NCBI RefSeq assembly: GCF_003369915.1
Contig: NC_046675.1
Span: forward strand, 21,700,001-21,764,000
Reading direction: 5' to 3'
DNA: 64,000 nt
From: Drosophila miranda
Lineage: Eukaryota; Arthropoda; Insecta; Diptera; Drosophilidae
Numbering within the stretch: position 1 is the stretch's first letter; each line of letters opens with the position of its first letter. The position numbers and the translations under genes were made by a program. Under the pieces are notes generated by a model, which did not search any database, was not told the origin of the DNA, and saw only the letters and a program-made list of their open reading frames with translations. Positions 25,019 to 36,830 of the stretch are shown here, one piece after another.

Positions 25019-25445
25019 TTCTCAGCAAATGTTTCAATCCTATATCTTTAAGTCTTAGTGCTTAGAAATCTGCATGTTCCGGGAAAATCTCCCATAGTAA
25101 CCAATCCAATGTATTAAGCACAGTATATAAGTATATAAGGAAGGGAAAATCATTAATAAAATGCATAATTTCGACAACGAATTTTTTATCTTGAGGTGCC
25201 ATTTTACAATATTAACATTTTATGTGTCAGCCAGGCAGCCAGTCTACCAGCCAGCAAATACGATAAGAAAAACCATAGCTTTGAAGAGATTCTTAGAACA
25301 AAATGAGCGGGAACGTTGTGAGCAGCGGCACAGGGCCTACAACACCAAGTTGTATAGGATCTATAATATTTGACCTTGAAGGCCATGAAAGGTATTGAAT
25401 CATAGATCAAGTGTTATTTCTCATTTTTATTAAAATAAATTATAG
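25019..25445. other. Unassigned sequence between two facing Helitron-like 3' ends
   Basis: About 430 bases between the 3' ends of copies C (+) and D (-). I recognise no gene or repeat family. A short open frame here has no recognisable domain. Confidence 0.5.
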
Positions 25446-26165
25446 CGAGGGATAACGTTGTGAGTTGCTGCTGCGACCGCAACTCTACATTTATATAAGA
25501 ATGAAAGGGAAAGCTGGCCCATTGAGGGAGCAGTGGTTAACAGCAGTAACGGAAGATCAACAGCAGATGGACAGCAGATCAACAGCAGTGATAACAGCAG
25601 AAGATGAACAGCTGATAAGCAGCAACAGCAGAGAAGAAGGGAAACCGAGAAAGTCAGTCGAAAGAGAGAACACCAGCATACGGACGCGACTCAAGCAGCA
25701 GCAGAAAATCAGCAGAAATAAGCCGTAACCTTAGGAACTTTTGTAATCACAAATTCCAGAGCACCGCGATAATAATACGAATAAACAATACTCTAAATAA
25801 TATCTTACATTTACACCCGATACTTTGTCAGTATGGCTCTCCTCCGGCAGACTCCGCATACATTTAGCGACAAAGAGTGCGGGCGAGAGAGACAGAAAAT
25901 CAGTCAGAACTAGCCACTGAAAGTTTATTTGTTCCTTTTGGTTATAACAATAATCCGGTCTGATCCAGATTCGGCAGTCTGGATACAAAATATCGTTGCT
26001 CTAGCTCTTATAGTCTCTGAGCCCTAGGCGCTCATCGGGACGGACAGACAAACATGGCTCTATCGACTCGGCTATTGATGATGATCAAGAATAAAAATAA
26101 TTTATGGGGTCGGAAACGCTTCCTTCTGGACTACACACACATCCAGTTTAGCCACAAATTGGGGT
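25446..26165 (-). mobile_element. DINE-1/SGM-like Helitron-derived element (copy D), interrupted
   Basis: Reverse-complement orientation. The 3' hairpin (GAGTTGCTGCTGCGACCGCAACTC as read on +) is at 25462-25485, and the 5' half with TGGCTCTATCGACTCGGCTA, ATGGGGTCGGAAACG and TCCAGTTTAGCCACAAA is at 26050-26160. A foreign 312-base insert splits it (separate entry). Confidence 0.8.
25494..25805. mobile_element. Insert of unknown family inside Helitron-like copy D
   Basis: This segment interrupts copy D. TACATTTA occurs at both junctions (25486-25493 and 25806-25813), consistent with an 8-base target-site duplication. The insert is CAG/CAA-rich, begins near TATAAGAATG and has AATAAA near its right end, features that could fit a solo LTR, but I recognise no family. 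The 87-codon open frame in it has no recognisable domain. Confidence 0.5.
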
Positions 26166-26170
26166 CAGAA

Positions 26171-26760
26171 AAAATTTGTTTTTGCACGCTGTTCGGTAAA
26201 AGACCATCTCAAGAGATTATGAAAGAATTATCGTATTCTTAAACACTTCAGCATCTAAAATCGGTTCAAAATGGCATAAGATATTAGAAGTCAAATTATT
26301 CAGTCGGTAGGTACCGATATCACCACTTTTGACACTAAACATTTTTAATTGATAAACGGAGTTTGGTGGGAAAGCATGACAAATGATCGTCGCAAAAACC
26401 GAGCAAGATTGGTCAGGCATATTTTTTTAAACTTTGTTATTGGATTGTGTAATGATACATTCAAAAAATTTGATTTTTCCAGGGATGGGTTCTATTAGCT
26501 AAAATAATATTTATCAATAGTGGAAATTAGGACATTGGACTGGCCGGGTAATGTTCCTGGTTTTAATCCGATCGAGAATCTTTAGCAAATCATGAAGAAC
26601 AATTAATATGAAAGCAGAGACCCAAAACATTTCATACTCTGCAATATTCACAGAACAATTTTATTTCCGGATTGAAAACCTTCAATGAATTTTCCCGTAC
26701 AATTCCGTACAAAACTTTATAAAACAAAGAAAATCACTTCTTTTGATTGTCCACATTTCA
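26171..26760 (+). pseudogene. Heavily decayed Tc1-like transposase relic
   Basis: On the + strand near 26526-26585 a broken frame reads KLRTLDWPGNVPGFNPIENL, the signature C-terminal region of Tc1-like transposases (WPGNSPDLNPIENLW in active relatives). Upstream, RPSQEIMKELSYS and other scraps in changing frames fit the N-terminal region. Stops and frameshifts are numerous, so it is dead. It is in the opposite orientation to the Tc1-like element at 20379-21470 and is more decayed, so probably a different, older insertion. Boundaries are approximate. Confidence 0.65.
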
Positions 26761-27142
26761 CTGTATGCTATTGTACATATAACACGGACTAACGGACATT
26801 TTTGCATTACAAGAAACTGATATTATCGGTCACTATGATAATGAATGGCACCTTTTTCCTTACAACTCTTTTGAAATACAATGTCGTGCAGAATCCACAG
26901 TAATTGTCTGTCTTAAGATGTATTTCTTGACTATAGTGATAATCTAACCAAACATTGATGCTAGTTAACTTGTTTTTCGATTGGGTGTTTGCAGATAGAA
27001 GGGTAGGTCCTAGAAGGTAGGGTCCAGCTACAAGGTACTTAAGGAACTTAGTTCCGGAAGGTATCCTCTTCGAAGGAATAAGAACGGTTTCACAAAATCA
27101 AAGGATTCGATTTTCAGGGCCTTTTTGCACCGCAAATTTATA
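26761..27142. other. Spacer between transposon island and duplicated cassette B
   Basis: AT-rich DNA with a short local repeat of GTAGGTCCTAGAAGGTAGG near 27003. Nothing recognised. Confidence 0.4.
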
Positions 27143-27143
27143 T

Positions 27144-27216
27144 GCCCGGGTAGCTCAGTCGGTAGAGCATTGGACTTTTAATCCAAGGGTCCAGGGTTCA
27201 AGTCCCTGCTCGGGCG
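27144..27216 (+). tRNA. tRNA-Lys (anticodon UUU), copy 3
   Basis: Identical in all 73 bases to the copy at 18995-19067; anticodon TTT in loop CTTTTAA; A and B boxes intact; T-rich stretch follows. First tRNA of cassette B. Confidence 0.97.
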
Positions 27217-27374
27217 ATTTATTTTTGCTTGCTCTTAATCATTGCAGTATTCATATTTAGTTATTATTCTCGATTTAGAGAAATACTTTTTCAAACTAAA
27301 AATACTTATTCCACGTCATCAAAATGAGATAAGAACGTTGGTTTTGTTAGTACTTTGGCAAGCGTTGATTGAAT

Positions 27375-27447
27375 GCCCGGGTAGCTCAGTCGGTAGAGCA
27401 TTGGACTTTTAATCCAAGGGTCCAGGGTTCAAGTCCCTGCTCGGGCG
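27375..27447 (+). tRNA. tRNA-Lys (anticodon UUU), copy 4
   Basis: Identical in all 73 bases to the other copies. Second tRNA of cassette B, followed by a T-rich pol III terminator region. The flank differs from copy 2 by a few substitutions only. Confidence 0.97.
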
Positions 27448-27796
27448 ATTTAACTTTTTTCTTTTTTTCAGTTTATTTGACATTTTATTTTGTTTAGTTT
27501 CTAAAATTCACAATTTTCTATTATATATTCGTTAAAAAGTTTGTCTTTCACTTAACGAGAATGAACTGCTTGTATATTATGTGCAAGAACCACTAATATT
27601 TATGGTTGGAAAATATGGTTGGCAGCAGTTCGCTATCGATAGAGCAGTTCACTACTGAACTGCTTATATGCAAACAAAGCAGGCAATCTACAACGACTTT
27701 CCGCCGATAGAGCAGTTCATTAGTCGCTAAGGCAGTTTTAATAAAAGCCAAATCAATAAAAGTGACACATAGTGCAATGTTAGACATCAGAGCTCC

Positions 27797-28094
27797 GACT
27801 GGAAGGTTGGCATCTTCTGTAATCACGCTTCTGTGAGGTCAGATTGTGGGATGGCCTGAGGCTGGGAATCACTGTGTAACGGACCAGCTCATGTTGACGG
27901 AACGTCCGCACTAAGCTTGCCATCAATATGGGTGCCATGGAGGAGTCCGCGGCATTCAGGTTGGCTAAGGAGGGATGAACCGGGCCAGGGGTGAAAACCA
28001 GCAGCCAAGAGTTCCCGTGGTAGGCAGTAGTGGGATAGCGTACCGGAGTGAACTGCCGTTTCCAGCCCACCAACATGGTTGGACCGCAATCTTT
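27797..28094 (+). ncRNA. 7SL: 7SL RNA (signal recognition particle RNA), copy B
   Basis: Differs from copy A (19648-19945) by one substitution that I can see: the terminal CCACAATCT is CCGCAATCT here. Opposite AGATTGTGG this turns a U-A pair into a U-G pair, so helix 5 is kept. All other landmarks (TCTGTAATC, CATCAATATGG, GGT-GAAA-ACC, GCAGTAGTGGG) are intact, and five T follow instead of four. Both copies therefore look functional. The upstream 300 bases, including any external promoter element, are also duplicated almost unchanged. Confidence 0.92.
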
Positions 28095-28365
28095 TTGCTA
28101 CTCCAAATTTGTATTTTGTGTGTCCTTAAGGAGCCGAAAGGATTGCAAGAAACGAAATGTCCAAATATTTTTGGTGTGACAGACATTCCTTCTTATCAAA
28201 CTTTTTATTTGGATTTGTGGATTTGTTGTTTTATAATAAATTCGACTTTCAAGGAAATGTAGGCAGGTAGAATTAGAATCAAGAATGCTTTCACGCGGAA
28301 ATATGTTTCGAGCGTGAGCTTTCGGCCTTACACTATATTGGCGTTGTGGCTTCCCTCCGTCACAT

Positions 28366-28438
28366 GCCCGGGTAGCTCAGTCGGTAGAGCATTGGACTTT
28401 TAATCCAAGGGTCCAGGGTTCAAGTCCCTGCTCGGGCG
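28366..28438 (+). tRNA. tRNA-Lys (anticodon UUU), copy 5
   Basis: Same 73-nt gene as the other four, but with unrelated flanks: preceded by CCCTCCGTCACAT and followed by CGACCTACTTTTTGC. It is not part of the duplicated cassette and may be an older neighbour. TTTTT is the likely terminator. Confidence 0.97.
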
Positions 28439-31400
28439 ACCTACTTTTTGCTTTTTTTTGCTTCAAGCGCAAATTTGTTCACATTACCGCTTGACAATGG
28501 ATTGCAAAATGAAACTGGATCATATTTGTTTTTGGATACATTTAGTATGGTTCAGTTTCAACTAGTCGCACTGCGCTAACCACCGCGAAGAAAAGAAATC
28601 GTACAGCAGCAGCCAGTTGGGCCGCCAGCGTCTAATTGAACCCTCATGAAATTAGCACCTTTTATTTGCGTTTCCATTTACTTCACTGCCGACATCGTGG
28701 ATATACCCAAATTGTGTGCTGTACATACACAGCTATCTGTATCTATGCGGGGTCTCTGTTCCGACGGCATTTGTATCTGTATCTAGAATTCTCGCTGTCT
28801 CTCTGTGTCGGAAACTGTGGCTGAGTGTAGTGTACGGATGTTTGTTAAACTCCGACGGCATATACATATGTAGGAGAGAAGAGCGCTGCTTGCTGGCTGT
28901 GTGGATACGCCTAAGAATTTTTGACACACTTTCCTACCCCGCTAAAAACGAAGCACCAGATGAAGGCACAGCCAGACAAAGGAGGAGAGGAGAGTACATA
29001 CCAATACCAAACAGCAAACGTATATCTGGTCGATTTAGCAGCGTATTCGGATGCTGGCAAGTGAACTAGAAACGAATGCGTTTAATTAGCATTCATTACG
29101 ACAAATCATCAAATTGCCACGGCAGCAGAGTTTGGCCACTCACGATGCAACAATAAAACCAGAGACCCATTCCGGGGGAAAGGCAGGAAAACGTTGGGTG
29201 TACATTAGGCCCGGTCCGGGTCCGGTCCGGCCTGTGGGTCGGCCTGTTAATCTACAAAATAAACTCAAATATTTAGTTGATAAACCAAAGTCAAGAGATC
29301 TTTCGAAACTGTTCCATGACGTCGGATGAAATTAGATGAGATATGATAGGAGCTTGATATGCTACAGAGAAATTTTCGTATCGTTTGGCAAATATATCAA
29401 GGCTACGACCATTAAATCCGGCCGGTTACCTGTTGGCCTCTCGGCCTCAGGTAGAGAGGCGTTGCATAAAAAAAGGAAAACGAAAAACGTAGGAAATATG
29501 GGTCATAAATTAAAAAAAATGGCAAATGCCAAAGAAACAATGGAACCCGAGCTATAGATTTTCCTCGTTAGAACTAAAGAACAGAACAGCTTGCGTTGCT
29601 CATTTTCTCAATATTTTTTGGGTTGGGTTCTTTATGACAGCGCTCCGGGAAATAAAGAAATGGCGTATGACAAATATTTCGGATATCTTTGCATCTTTTT
29701 GACGGTTTGGTGGTGTGGAAAATGTACGGAAAAGTATGTGAATTAGTTTTTCTGAAAAACGAAATAGCTTTAAAATGGATAGAGAAGCTTAGTTTTTAAG
29801 CTGTGTAAGCCATATTGAGGAATAATCTAAGATTAAACAAAATAATATAACAGAGAAACGTATTTTAGAACCATATTAAGACAGTATATTATACTCAATT
29901 TTATACTCGTGTCAAAGGTGGTCATAAGTACCAATGCAGAATCGATTTTCAGCTGAAATTAGTTGGATTGAGTGCATACATATTCATTTTACAGCAAACT
30001 TTAATGCATTCATAATTTATCTATCAATCCAAAAGATAAATCTAGTATATTTAAAACCATATTAAACTACATTTTCCTCTGATACTTTCCGGCAAAACCC
30101 ATAATTGAAATATTAGCTTTGATCGGCTTTCATAATTACTATATTTAATGTTGTCCTCCTCCGCCTTTATTGGGTATTATCTGTGTAATTATCAATGCAA
30201 CAAATTTGAATTTAACGAGCGCATCTTCGCCCAGTCTCCGAGTCCGAGTCCGACTCCACCCTCTCCAACAACTTTAATCTCCACCCCATGAAAGGGGCAC
30301 TCAGCGCCTCTTGAAGTCGCTCTCGTGGACAAAGCCAGAACTTTCCTTGGGCGAAGCAGAGGTCCTGATTAATGAGGCTTTAAATATCCCACTTTGATTT
30401 CATTCTCAAAACACGCGGAGCATTCTGCAGTCGCTTCGGGAGAGGAACAACAAAGAAGTTTCATTGACTCGTGGAGAGTGGACATGGACATGGCTACAGG
30501 GTAAAAGATGAAGGTCCGGAGAGAGAGAGAGAGAGAGCTGGCCCTCGTAAATTGCTAAGAGAGCTGAGGGTCCCAGTCAGGGTATCCTGTCAGGACGAGA
30601 ATGTATTGGGCAATTTCAGAAACAGTGGAAATAGAATCCACAAAATGTCTACAAATGAGCTGTTTCTATGTCCTCTCTCCCACAAAAAGTCAGACATTTG
30701 GGATTGCGTGTGTAAAGCGATGTCACGGCCTGTAAAATGAAGGAACAGGAGTTGGTGCACTGGTAAAAATTTTGAAGGCATTCAGGAATCTATTTTGCTG
30801 GTAAGAGTTTACTTTGCGAATGTTAAACCCAAAGAAATATCAGAAATGCAGGGAACATTCTATATTAGACAACCTCTTTACTTTGAATTTATAATATATA
30901 TAACAAAACATGATTTAAGCCGTATATGGAAAATTTAGGACATTTTAAAATATTCTGAAGTTTTTAGAGAAATTAGATGATAAAACAACTTTCCACAGTT
31001 ATTTATACTTTTCATTTATTCTGAAAAATTGCATATTTCTGTAAATATTCCATGCCGACATTCTTGCCAAGTTGCTAATAGAACAGAACTTAATCATAGA
31101 ACAAATAAAATACATCATTGTGGAGGATGAAAAAAGGATTCTTCAACTCTTCAAGAATAAGATTCAGTTAATTTTTAAATATTTAATCTTAACTTCAAAA
31201 ACATCTTAATTCTTTTCCGATCTGTTCTCCACTCTTTGAAACGTATTCACTTGAAAATTCTTCCGGTTTCTTTTCTTTTAAGACTTAAAATTATCTTGAT
31301 ATCAAATGTAGAGTAATCTTTCTCTATCTTCTTTTCCAATCTAAGATCGCATAAAATCCACCATTTATCAACAGTTGCTGACGTATTACGAGTATTTCTT

Positions 31401-31486
31401 CGAGTGGAAGCCGAGAGCGAGCTGCTCTCTTTTGCAGCTCATTCTGGTTCTCTCTCGCTCTTGCTAATGGACACACACACGCAACG

Positions 31487-31529
<43 letters not shown>

Positions 31530-31530
31530 G
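31487..31530. promoter_or_regulatory. GAGA tract followed by CGAG units (candidate GAF-binding region)
   Basis: About 16 GA units plus (CGAG)3, followed at 31533-31545 by CATTATGGCTG, which carries ATGGC, the reverse of the Pho core GCCAT. GAGA factor binds such tracts; function inferred only from motif content. Confidence 0.3.
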
Positions 31531-32484
31531 CATTATGGCTGTTATCAACTTTGGCAGCAAAAGCATGCCTTTGGCCCGAGAGCTGACTGTGGCTGTGGCT
31601 CTGGCTCTGGCTGTAGTGCGGCGGCCTTGCGGTGCGGCCTGGTGGGTCGACGTCTCTGCTGCTCTCAGAGTCGACTTCACTTTGAAATTTGACGCCGAGC
31701 GTAGCGGAACATTCAACGGGACGGCCCGGTTTTGCTATCTTCCACCCGCCCGTCGCTACGCAGCTGACGTCGTCGCAGCAGCAGAGCAGCAACCATTATC
31801 CTGCAGGATTCTGCGACGGCCCTGGGATCAGGCCCTCATTCAGGGCCATTCATTAACATGCCTGCAAAAAATAAAGCGAAAAAAACGCTAAACGGTGCAA
31901 AAAGTGCTACAAAAAACCTCATTTAAAAAACATCCTAGTGATAAAAAGGTTTATACTTTTAAAAGCCAGACAATGGCAAGGATTTAATGTTTAATATTGG
32001 TTTCAATCAGGTATGTTTTGAAAATTACACTTTATTAAATGGAAATTCGCCGAAAAAACGATTAAACGCCAAAGTCAGAGCCAAAGGACACACTCGTACG
32101 CATGTGCCACAGACAGGCGCGAGGGAGAGAGAGAGAGAGGGAGTGAGTGGGGCAGGGTGTGAGGTGTGGAAAGAATGGTGGAGGCGGGAGTGGGGTAGAC
32201 TTAGTGGCACAGGAGCGTAAGGGGGTGCTAGAGTCAATTGCCATTTCCAAAGCCTCTGCGCCTGTCCTCGTTTTGACTCGTCGTCGCCTCTGTATGTATA
32301 TGTGTGTCTATCTGTGTGTCTCCCCTGTCTCTGAGTGTGTATGTTCGCGTTTCTGTATTGGTGTGAGTGTCGCGCGCCCGGAAATGTGCAAAGGCAGAGG
32401 CAGAAGCCGGAGCGGTTGAAGCTCTCCTTTCATCCACTTTTCATTTGCGCAGAAAACCGAACGCAAACTTCCCACCCCTCTCCA

Positions 32485-32507
32485 CCCCCCCCCCCTCCCC
32501 CCCCCCC
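32485..32507 (+). repeat. PolyC tract interrupted by one T
   Basis: Eleven C, one T, then eleven C. On the opposite strand this is a G run able to form quadruplex-like structure. Such a tract is prone to sequencing length errors. Confidence 0.85.
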
Positions 32508-32987
32508 AGGAGCAGGAGAACGGCACAAAAAAGAAATAAGAAAACCGAATTTCAACCTCGTTGTCGCGCTATCAGTGGCATGAACAGCAGCAACAATAAC
32601 TACCAAAGCCCACCCCCGGAGAGCCACCCTAGAAGTACTCGTACCCACGTGCACCATTTCGGCGGGGGCCGGGAAACACTTGTCCCGCCATTTAGTGCAT
32701 GGGTTAAGTAGTATACCGAAATATTAGAGGGGCGGGGTGCACAAGAGGCGGCGACAGCTGCTCCATAAACCCCAAAAAAGAACACCCCAACCCTAGAAGC
32801 AAAAGGAGCTTCAGAGGCAACGCATCTACAGGCGCAAGAGGGACCCCATCATCATGATGATGAAGATACAGATACGGCAGTGGCAAAGTGTTAAGCTGGA
32901 AGGAGGCAACGGAGGAGAGGAGAGTGGCTCTGCGGACTGGGGCTGGGATTGGCAGCATCTGCAGTTGGCGATATAGAGTTGGCGATG

Positions 32988-33020
32988 CTGATGAAGATGA
33001 AGATGATGATGATGATGACG
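32988..33020 (+). repeat. (GATGAA)/(GATGAT) trinucleotide repeat
   Basis: GATGAAGATGAAGATGATG-type repeat, noncoding as far as I can see. Confidence 0.8.
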
Positions 33021-36000
33021 TTGACCCAACCCGAGGACGCTGTGGATGCAGCGGCTGCACTTAATGCGTACATACCGGGGGATGTACATCTGTGGTACAT
33101 CTGTGCATACATTGAGTGTGGTTGCGCGTAAGGTGCGTAAACTTCGAGGTTCGGCGATGCGCAGGCAGCAATATGGCGATATGGCACCCCTTCTTAAGCT
33201 CTCCACATTTTCTGGCTAAGGTCAAAACGGTTCAGTCCAAGCAGTTCCCCTAATGTTTGGAAAATAAACCCATTTTCCAATTTTGTTGTTGTATGCAAAT
33301 TGTTCAGCAATACCAAAACGGCAACTGACTAATAGCCAAAATGAGAATATCATTGAAATTAAAAAAAACTTGCTGGGTCACACTGGAAAAAAACAACCAA
33401 CTTTTATTGCTACTTTATGCATTTGTGCGCTGTCTTGATTATTATGATTATATTATATCGAAATCTCCCCCAAGTTTCATGCCAGTTCGAGTATCTTTTT
33501 GTAGTTTATGACTAATTTTGTATGGATGATGACGAGACCTGTTTGCTTGGAATATCTTTATGGTGTAGATATCTGTTTGATAGGGCTATGATGCTGTTTC
33601 GCGGATAATTATTCAATCTTTAAAAGGAGCAATTAAAACTTTTACCAAGAGAGTGAGAAAAACTGATAAGATGTGAATTCTTAAGAGATTGGACTGGGAA
33701 TTGTGTGTCCTCTTATAAATATGTATAAGCGGCTAGCAGGGCAGAGCATTTTAAAATTCAAATCAGCAAGAAGTCAGCGAAAATACAGCTTTGGTGGCTT
33801 TGGTGACGCCAGTTCTGTGTCAATGGGTCACCAAATGAGGTTATGTTGCATAAGTTGTGTGAAAATATATGCATTTAAATGCAGTTTCAATGAATGAGTA
33901 AATGAAAGAACAAGCTAAAAAACAGTGACTAAGCAAATTCCCACAAAATTTGTGAACACGACTTGATAACCATACAAAATCCCCCTAAGAATTGAATTTA
34001 CCCCAAGAATTCAAACATGCCATGCCACATGCTGTATATGGTTAATTTTTCCAATGCTATCCAATTCCCTATCGAATTAGCATAGCCAGAAAAAACACCC
34101 CACAACCCCAACCCCCAATCAACATTATCAACAACAACCCTGAGGGGAATCGAATTGAGGTGGGAACTTCTTTCCACCCATTTTCGAGTGACTGCAATAT
34201 GACATATTTATTGGAATTTCATGCAAATTTTCCAAACAATCAACTGGGCAAATGCAGCTGTCTTGAAAGGAGGAAAGAGAGAGAGAGAGAGAGAGGGGGA
34301 GAGGGAGCTTGCAATCTATACTCGTATGTCCACAGAGGGAACCCTCAGAGTATTGTGCACTCTATATCCACAGGGAGAACCCCCAGAGAACACAGACAAG
34401 AATTACCCGCGCATTTTCATTAAGCCCCGACGTAAAGATAAATTAAGACACTAAAAAGAAATAAAATACAAAACTGCGGAAAGGAGAGGGAAAAGGTAAC
34501 AAAAATAAAAATAAAAACAAGAAACCAGAAAGGAAGGCGCGTATTTTCGTAAACAACAAACAGGCACCGACAACATCAAGAGAACGAACCTCCAGAGAAG
34601 CTCCCAGACAGGGACCGGTATGTGATCCAGGGATCCAGGGGGATAGCCATGCCCATACCCATACCCATACCCATACGCGAACACACAAATAAAGATACAG
34701 ATACAAAGATACAAAATGCCGCAAACTTGGGCAGGTTCAAAAAAAATATAAATACAACCGCGGGGTTTTCGTAATATCATTTTCTCTTTATTTTCATTCT
34801 TCTTTCTGTCTCGTCTCTCCGTTTCTACCTGTCTCTCTAGCTCTCAATTTTTCGCCGCGAATAGCGCGAAAGATGGAAACAGCGAAGAGCAGAGAATAAT
34901 AATATTATTCAGTAAACTGAAACAACCTTGGCCTCTCAAGCTCTCAGTGTCCGTTGCGTTGCTGCAAACAACAATATGGTAGAGCCCCTCGCCGGTACAG
35001 TGGGGCAATGCTCGATGGAAAATTGCACCCTGACCATGCTGCACTCGGGGGCAGAGCAGGGCAGGGCAGCCAGGTAAATGATCTCCTCCCCCCACCCATC
35101 AGCCGTCACCCAGTGGTTCTGTGATTTATGTGCGAAGTTGTCTTCGAGTGTTAAAAGCAACATTGCGAAAAATTTACACAGTCATTGCCCCTTTGTGTAG
35201 TGGTGTTCTCTGGTGCTCTCTGGTGGCGCGGCTCAATGGTTTATGGGTCTGTTGTCCAGGGGATATGCTAGTGGGCAGAGGAGGTGTCTGGGTCTGGGTC
35301 TGGTCAGGGGTCTGCCACGGGGGATATACGCATTCTTGACTCGCCTTTTGTGTACTTTCGCGGAACTTCCGTTCCATGCCAGACGGGGATCGACTCTTTG
35401 GGGTCTCTCGTCTCTCTCCTTCCTCTCTTTTATGTCGCTGCATTTCATATCATGTCCATCTGGAGGGAGCGGGAATATTTTATCATTAAATAACACACTG
35501 ATTGAGTGATTTTTGTGTTCAAGGAAAGTGGATTGTTGCTACCTGAATAGTAGAACTAAATTTCAAAGAGCTGCCGAAAAAATAGTTTACCAGCTCATAC
35601 ATCATGTTTATCAATTACAGATAATACTACCGATATTTATATCAATGAAATGAGCAAATTAATTAATCAATTTGGCTTATAAATACAACAGAAAAGAGCT
35701 TTAAAAGTGGTTTGGAAGCTTCAAAGTAAAACGAAAATATTCTTCAATGAGAAATCGACTTCTTATACATAGATATAATGACTAGTTAAAAATGCTAAGG
35801 AAATGTATTAGAATTGCCTACGATTAAAATGAGTCGTTTTTCCTATCAAATTCCTATCCAAAAAAAAGATTTGAAGATCTTTCAATCTGAAATGTAACCC
35901 TTTTTAGTTACTTACTCAACACTGGGCACTCTTAATAATAAACCAACACTCGTGCAAGCTTTTTTTCCACAGTATGTCAATCTTTTAGCCTCTGGACATG

Positions 36001-36539
36001 TTTGTTGTTTATGGAAATATTTCTCCCTTACGTTTTATCTAAAAATAAAACCCCTCCCAACCATCATTAGCCTCTGTCCAAGCATGACTGTACAACACGG
36101 CCATAATACAAATTATTATTTGTTAATATATTTAATAAACCCCAATATTTACGCTATGTTCGCATGATCGGAGTGGGTAAAAAGCCTTTGAGCATGTTTA
36201 TTTCCTGGCAATTTGCGTTTGTGTCAATAAAATATGCGGGGAAGGGGAGAAAAATGTGTTAACTTTGGGCCACGTGAAATCAATTAGCAGGGAATCAATC
36301 TAAGGCTGGAGTACGAGGCGGGAGGGTGTCTGTCCGAGGTGGTGATGTAAGGCATGTTATTCGCAAATTTCCAGGTTTTTGGCGAAACGGCGTTAATTTA
36401 GTCAAGGCCAAGAAATTAGGGCTATTTAGAGCAGCAGTTTTGTTAAGAACAGACGTGCGATCGTACCCGAAAACCCACCACAAATTGAGAGAGACTTCCA
36501 GCTGCCCTTCGGCCTGGTCCTTCACCCTAACGACTCGCT

Positions 36540-36830
36540 CGCCATCTTCTCTTTCTCTTTCCATCTATAGCTACCCTTCTCTATCATCCATCCCTCTTTG
36601 CTCTTTTGTGGATTGTATGTGTACACAAATTTGGAGAGAGAGAGTCCTGGTCCTGGCTCTCTCTCTCTCTCTCTTGCTCCGGGGCTATGGCTATCCAGCA
36701 GAGCAGCCATATTGAGGCTGCAAAAAGGACAACCACCAGGCGGACGGCCCGCAGACAAAGAGGCACCAAAAAGAGACAGACTGTGACTGAGAGAGAGAAA
36801 GAGAGAGAGAGCTGGCTGGCTAGAGGGTGT
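36540..36830. promoter_or_regulatory. Candidate Polycomb response-like element (GAGA tracts around a Pho-type site)
   Basis: GAGAGAGAGAG at 36634-36644, CTCTCTCTCTC-type tract at 36656-36674, GCCATATT (Pho core GCCAT with TT) at 36706-36713, and more GAGA at 36789-36811. Clustered GAGA-factor and Pho motifs are the usual sequence signature of fly PREs, and Hox loci carry several. This is motif-based inference. Confidence 0.3.

Larger units (their letters stand above)
27143..28121 (+). repeat. Duplicated tRNA-tRNA-7SL cassette, copy B
   Basis: Second copy of 18994-19971 at a constant offset of 8149 bases, with about a dozen substitutions. The copies enclose the transposon island, so island plus one copy behaves as an insertion in the Scr-Dfd spacer. 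Confidence 0.9.

Noticed and set aside
31535..31891. A 118-codon + strand open frame after the GAGA tract
   Set aside because: Opposite-strand frames are equally open; no recognisable domain, no convincing start context or splice partners.
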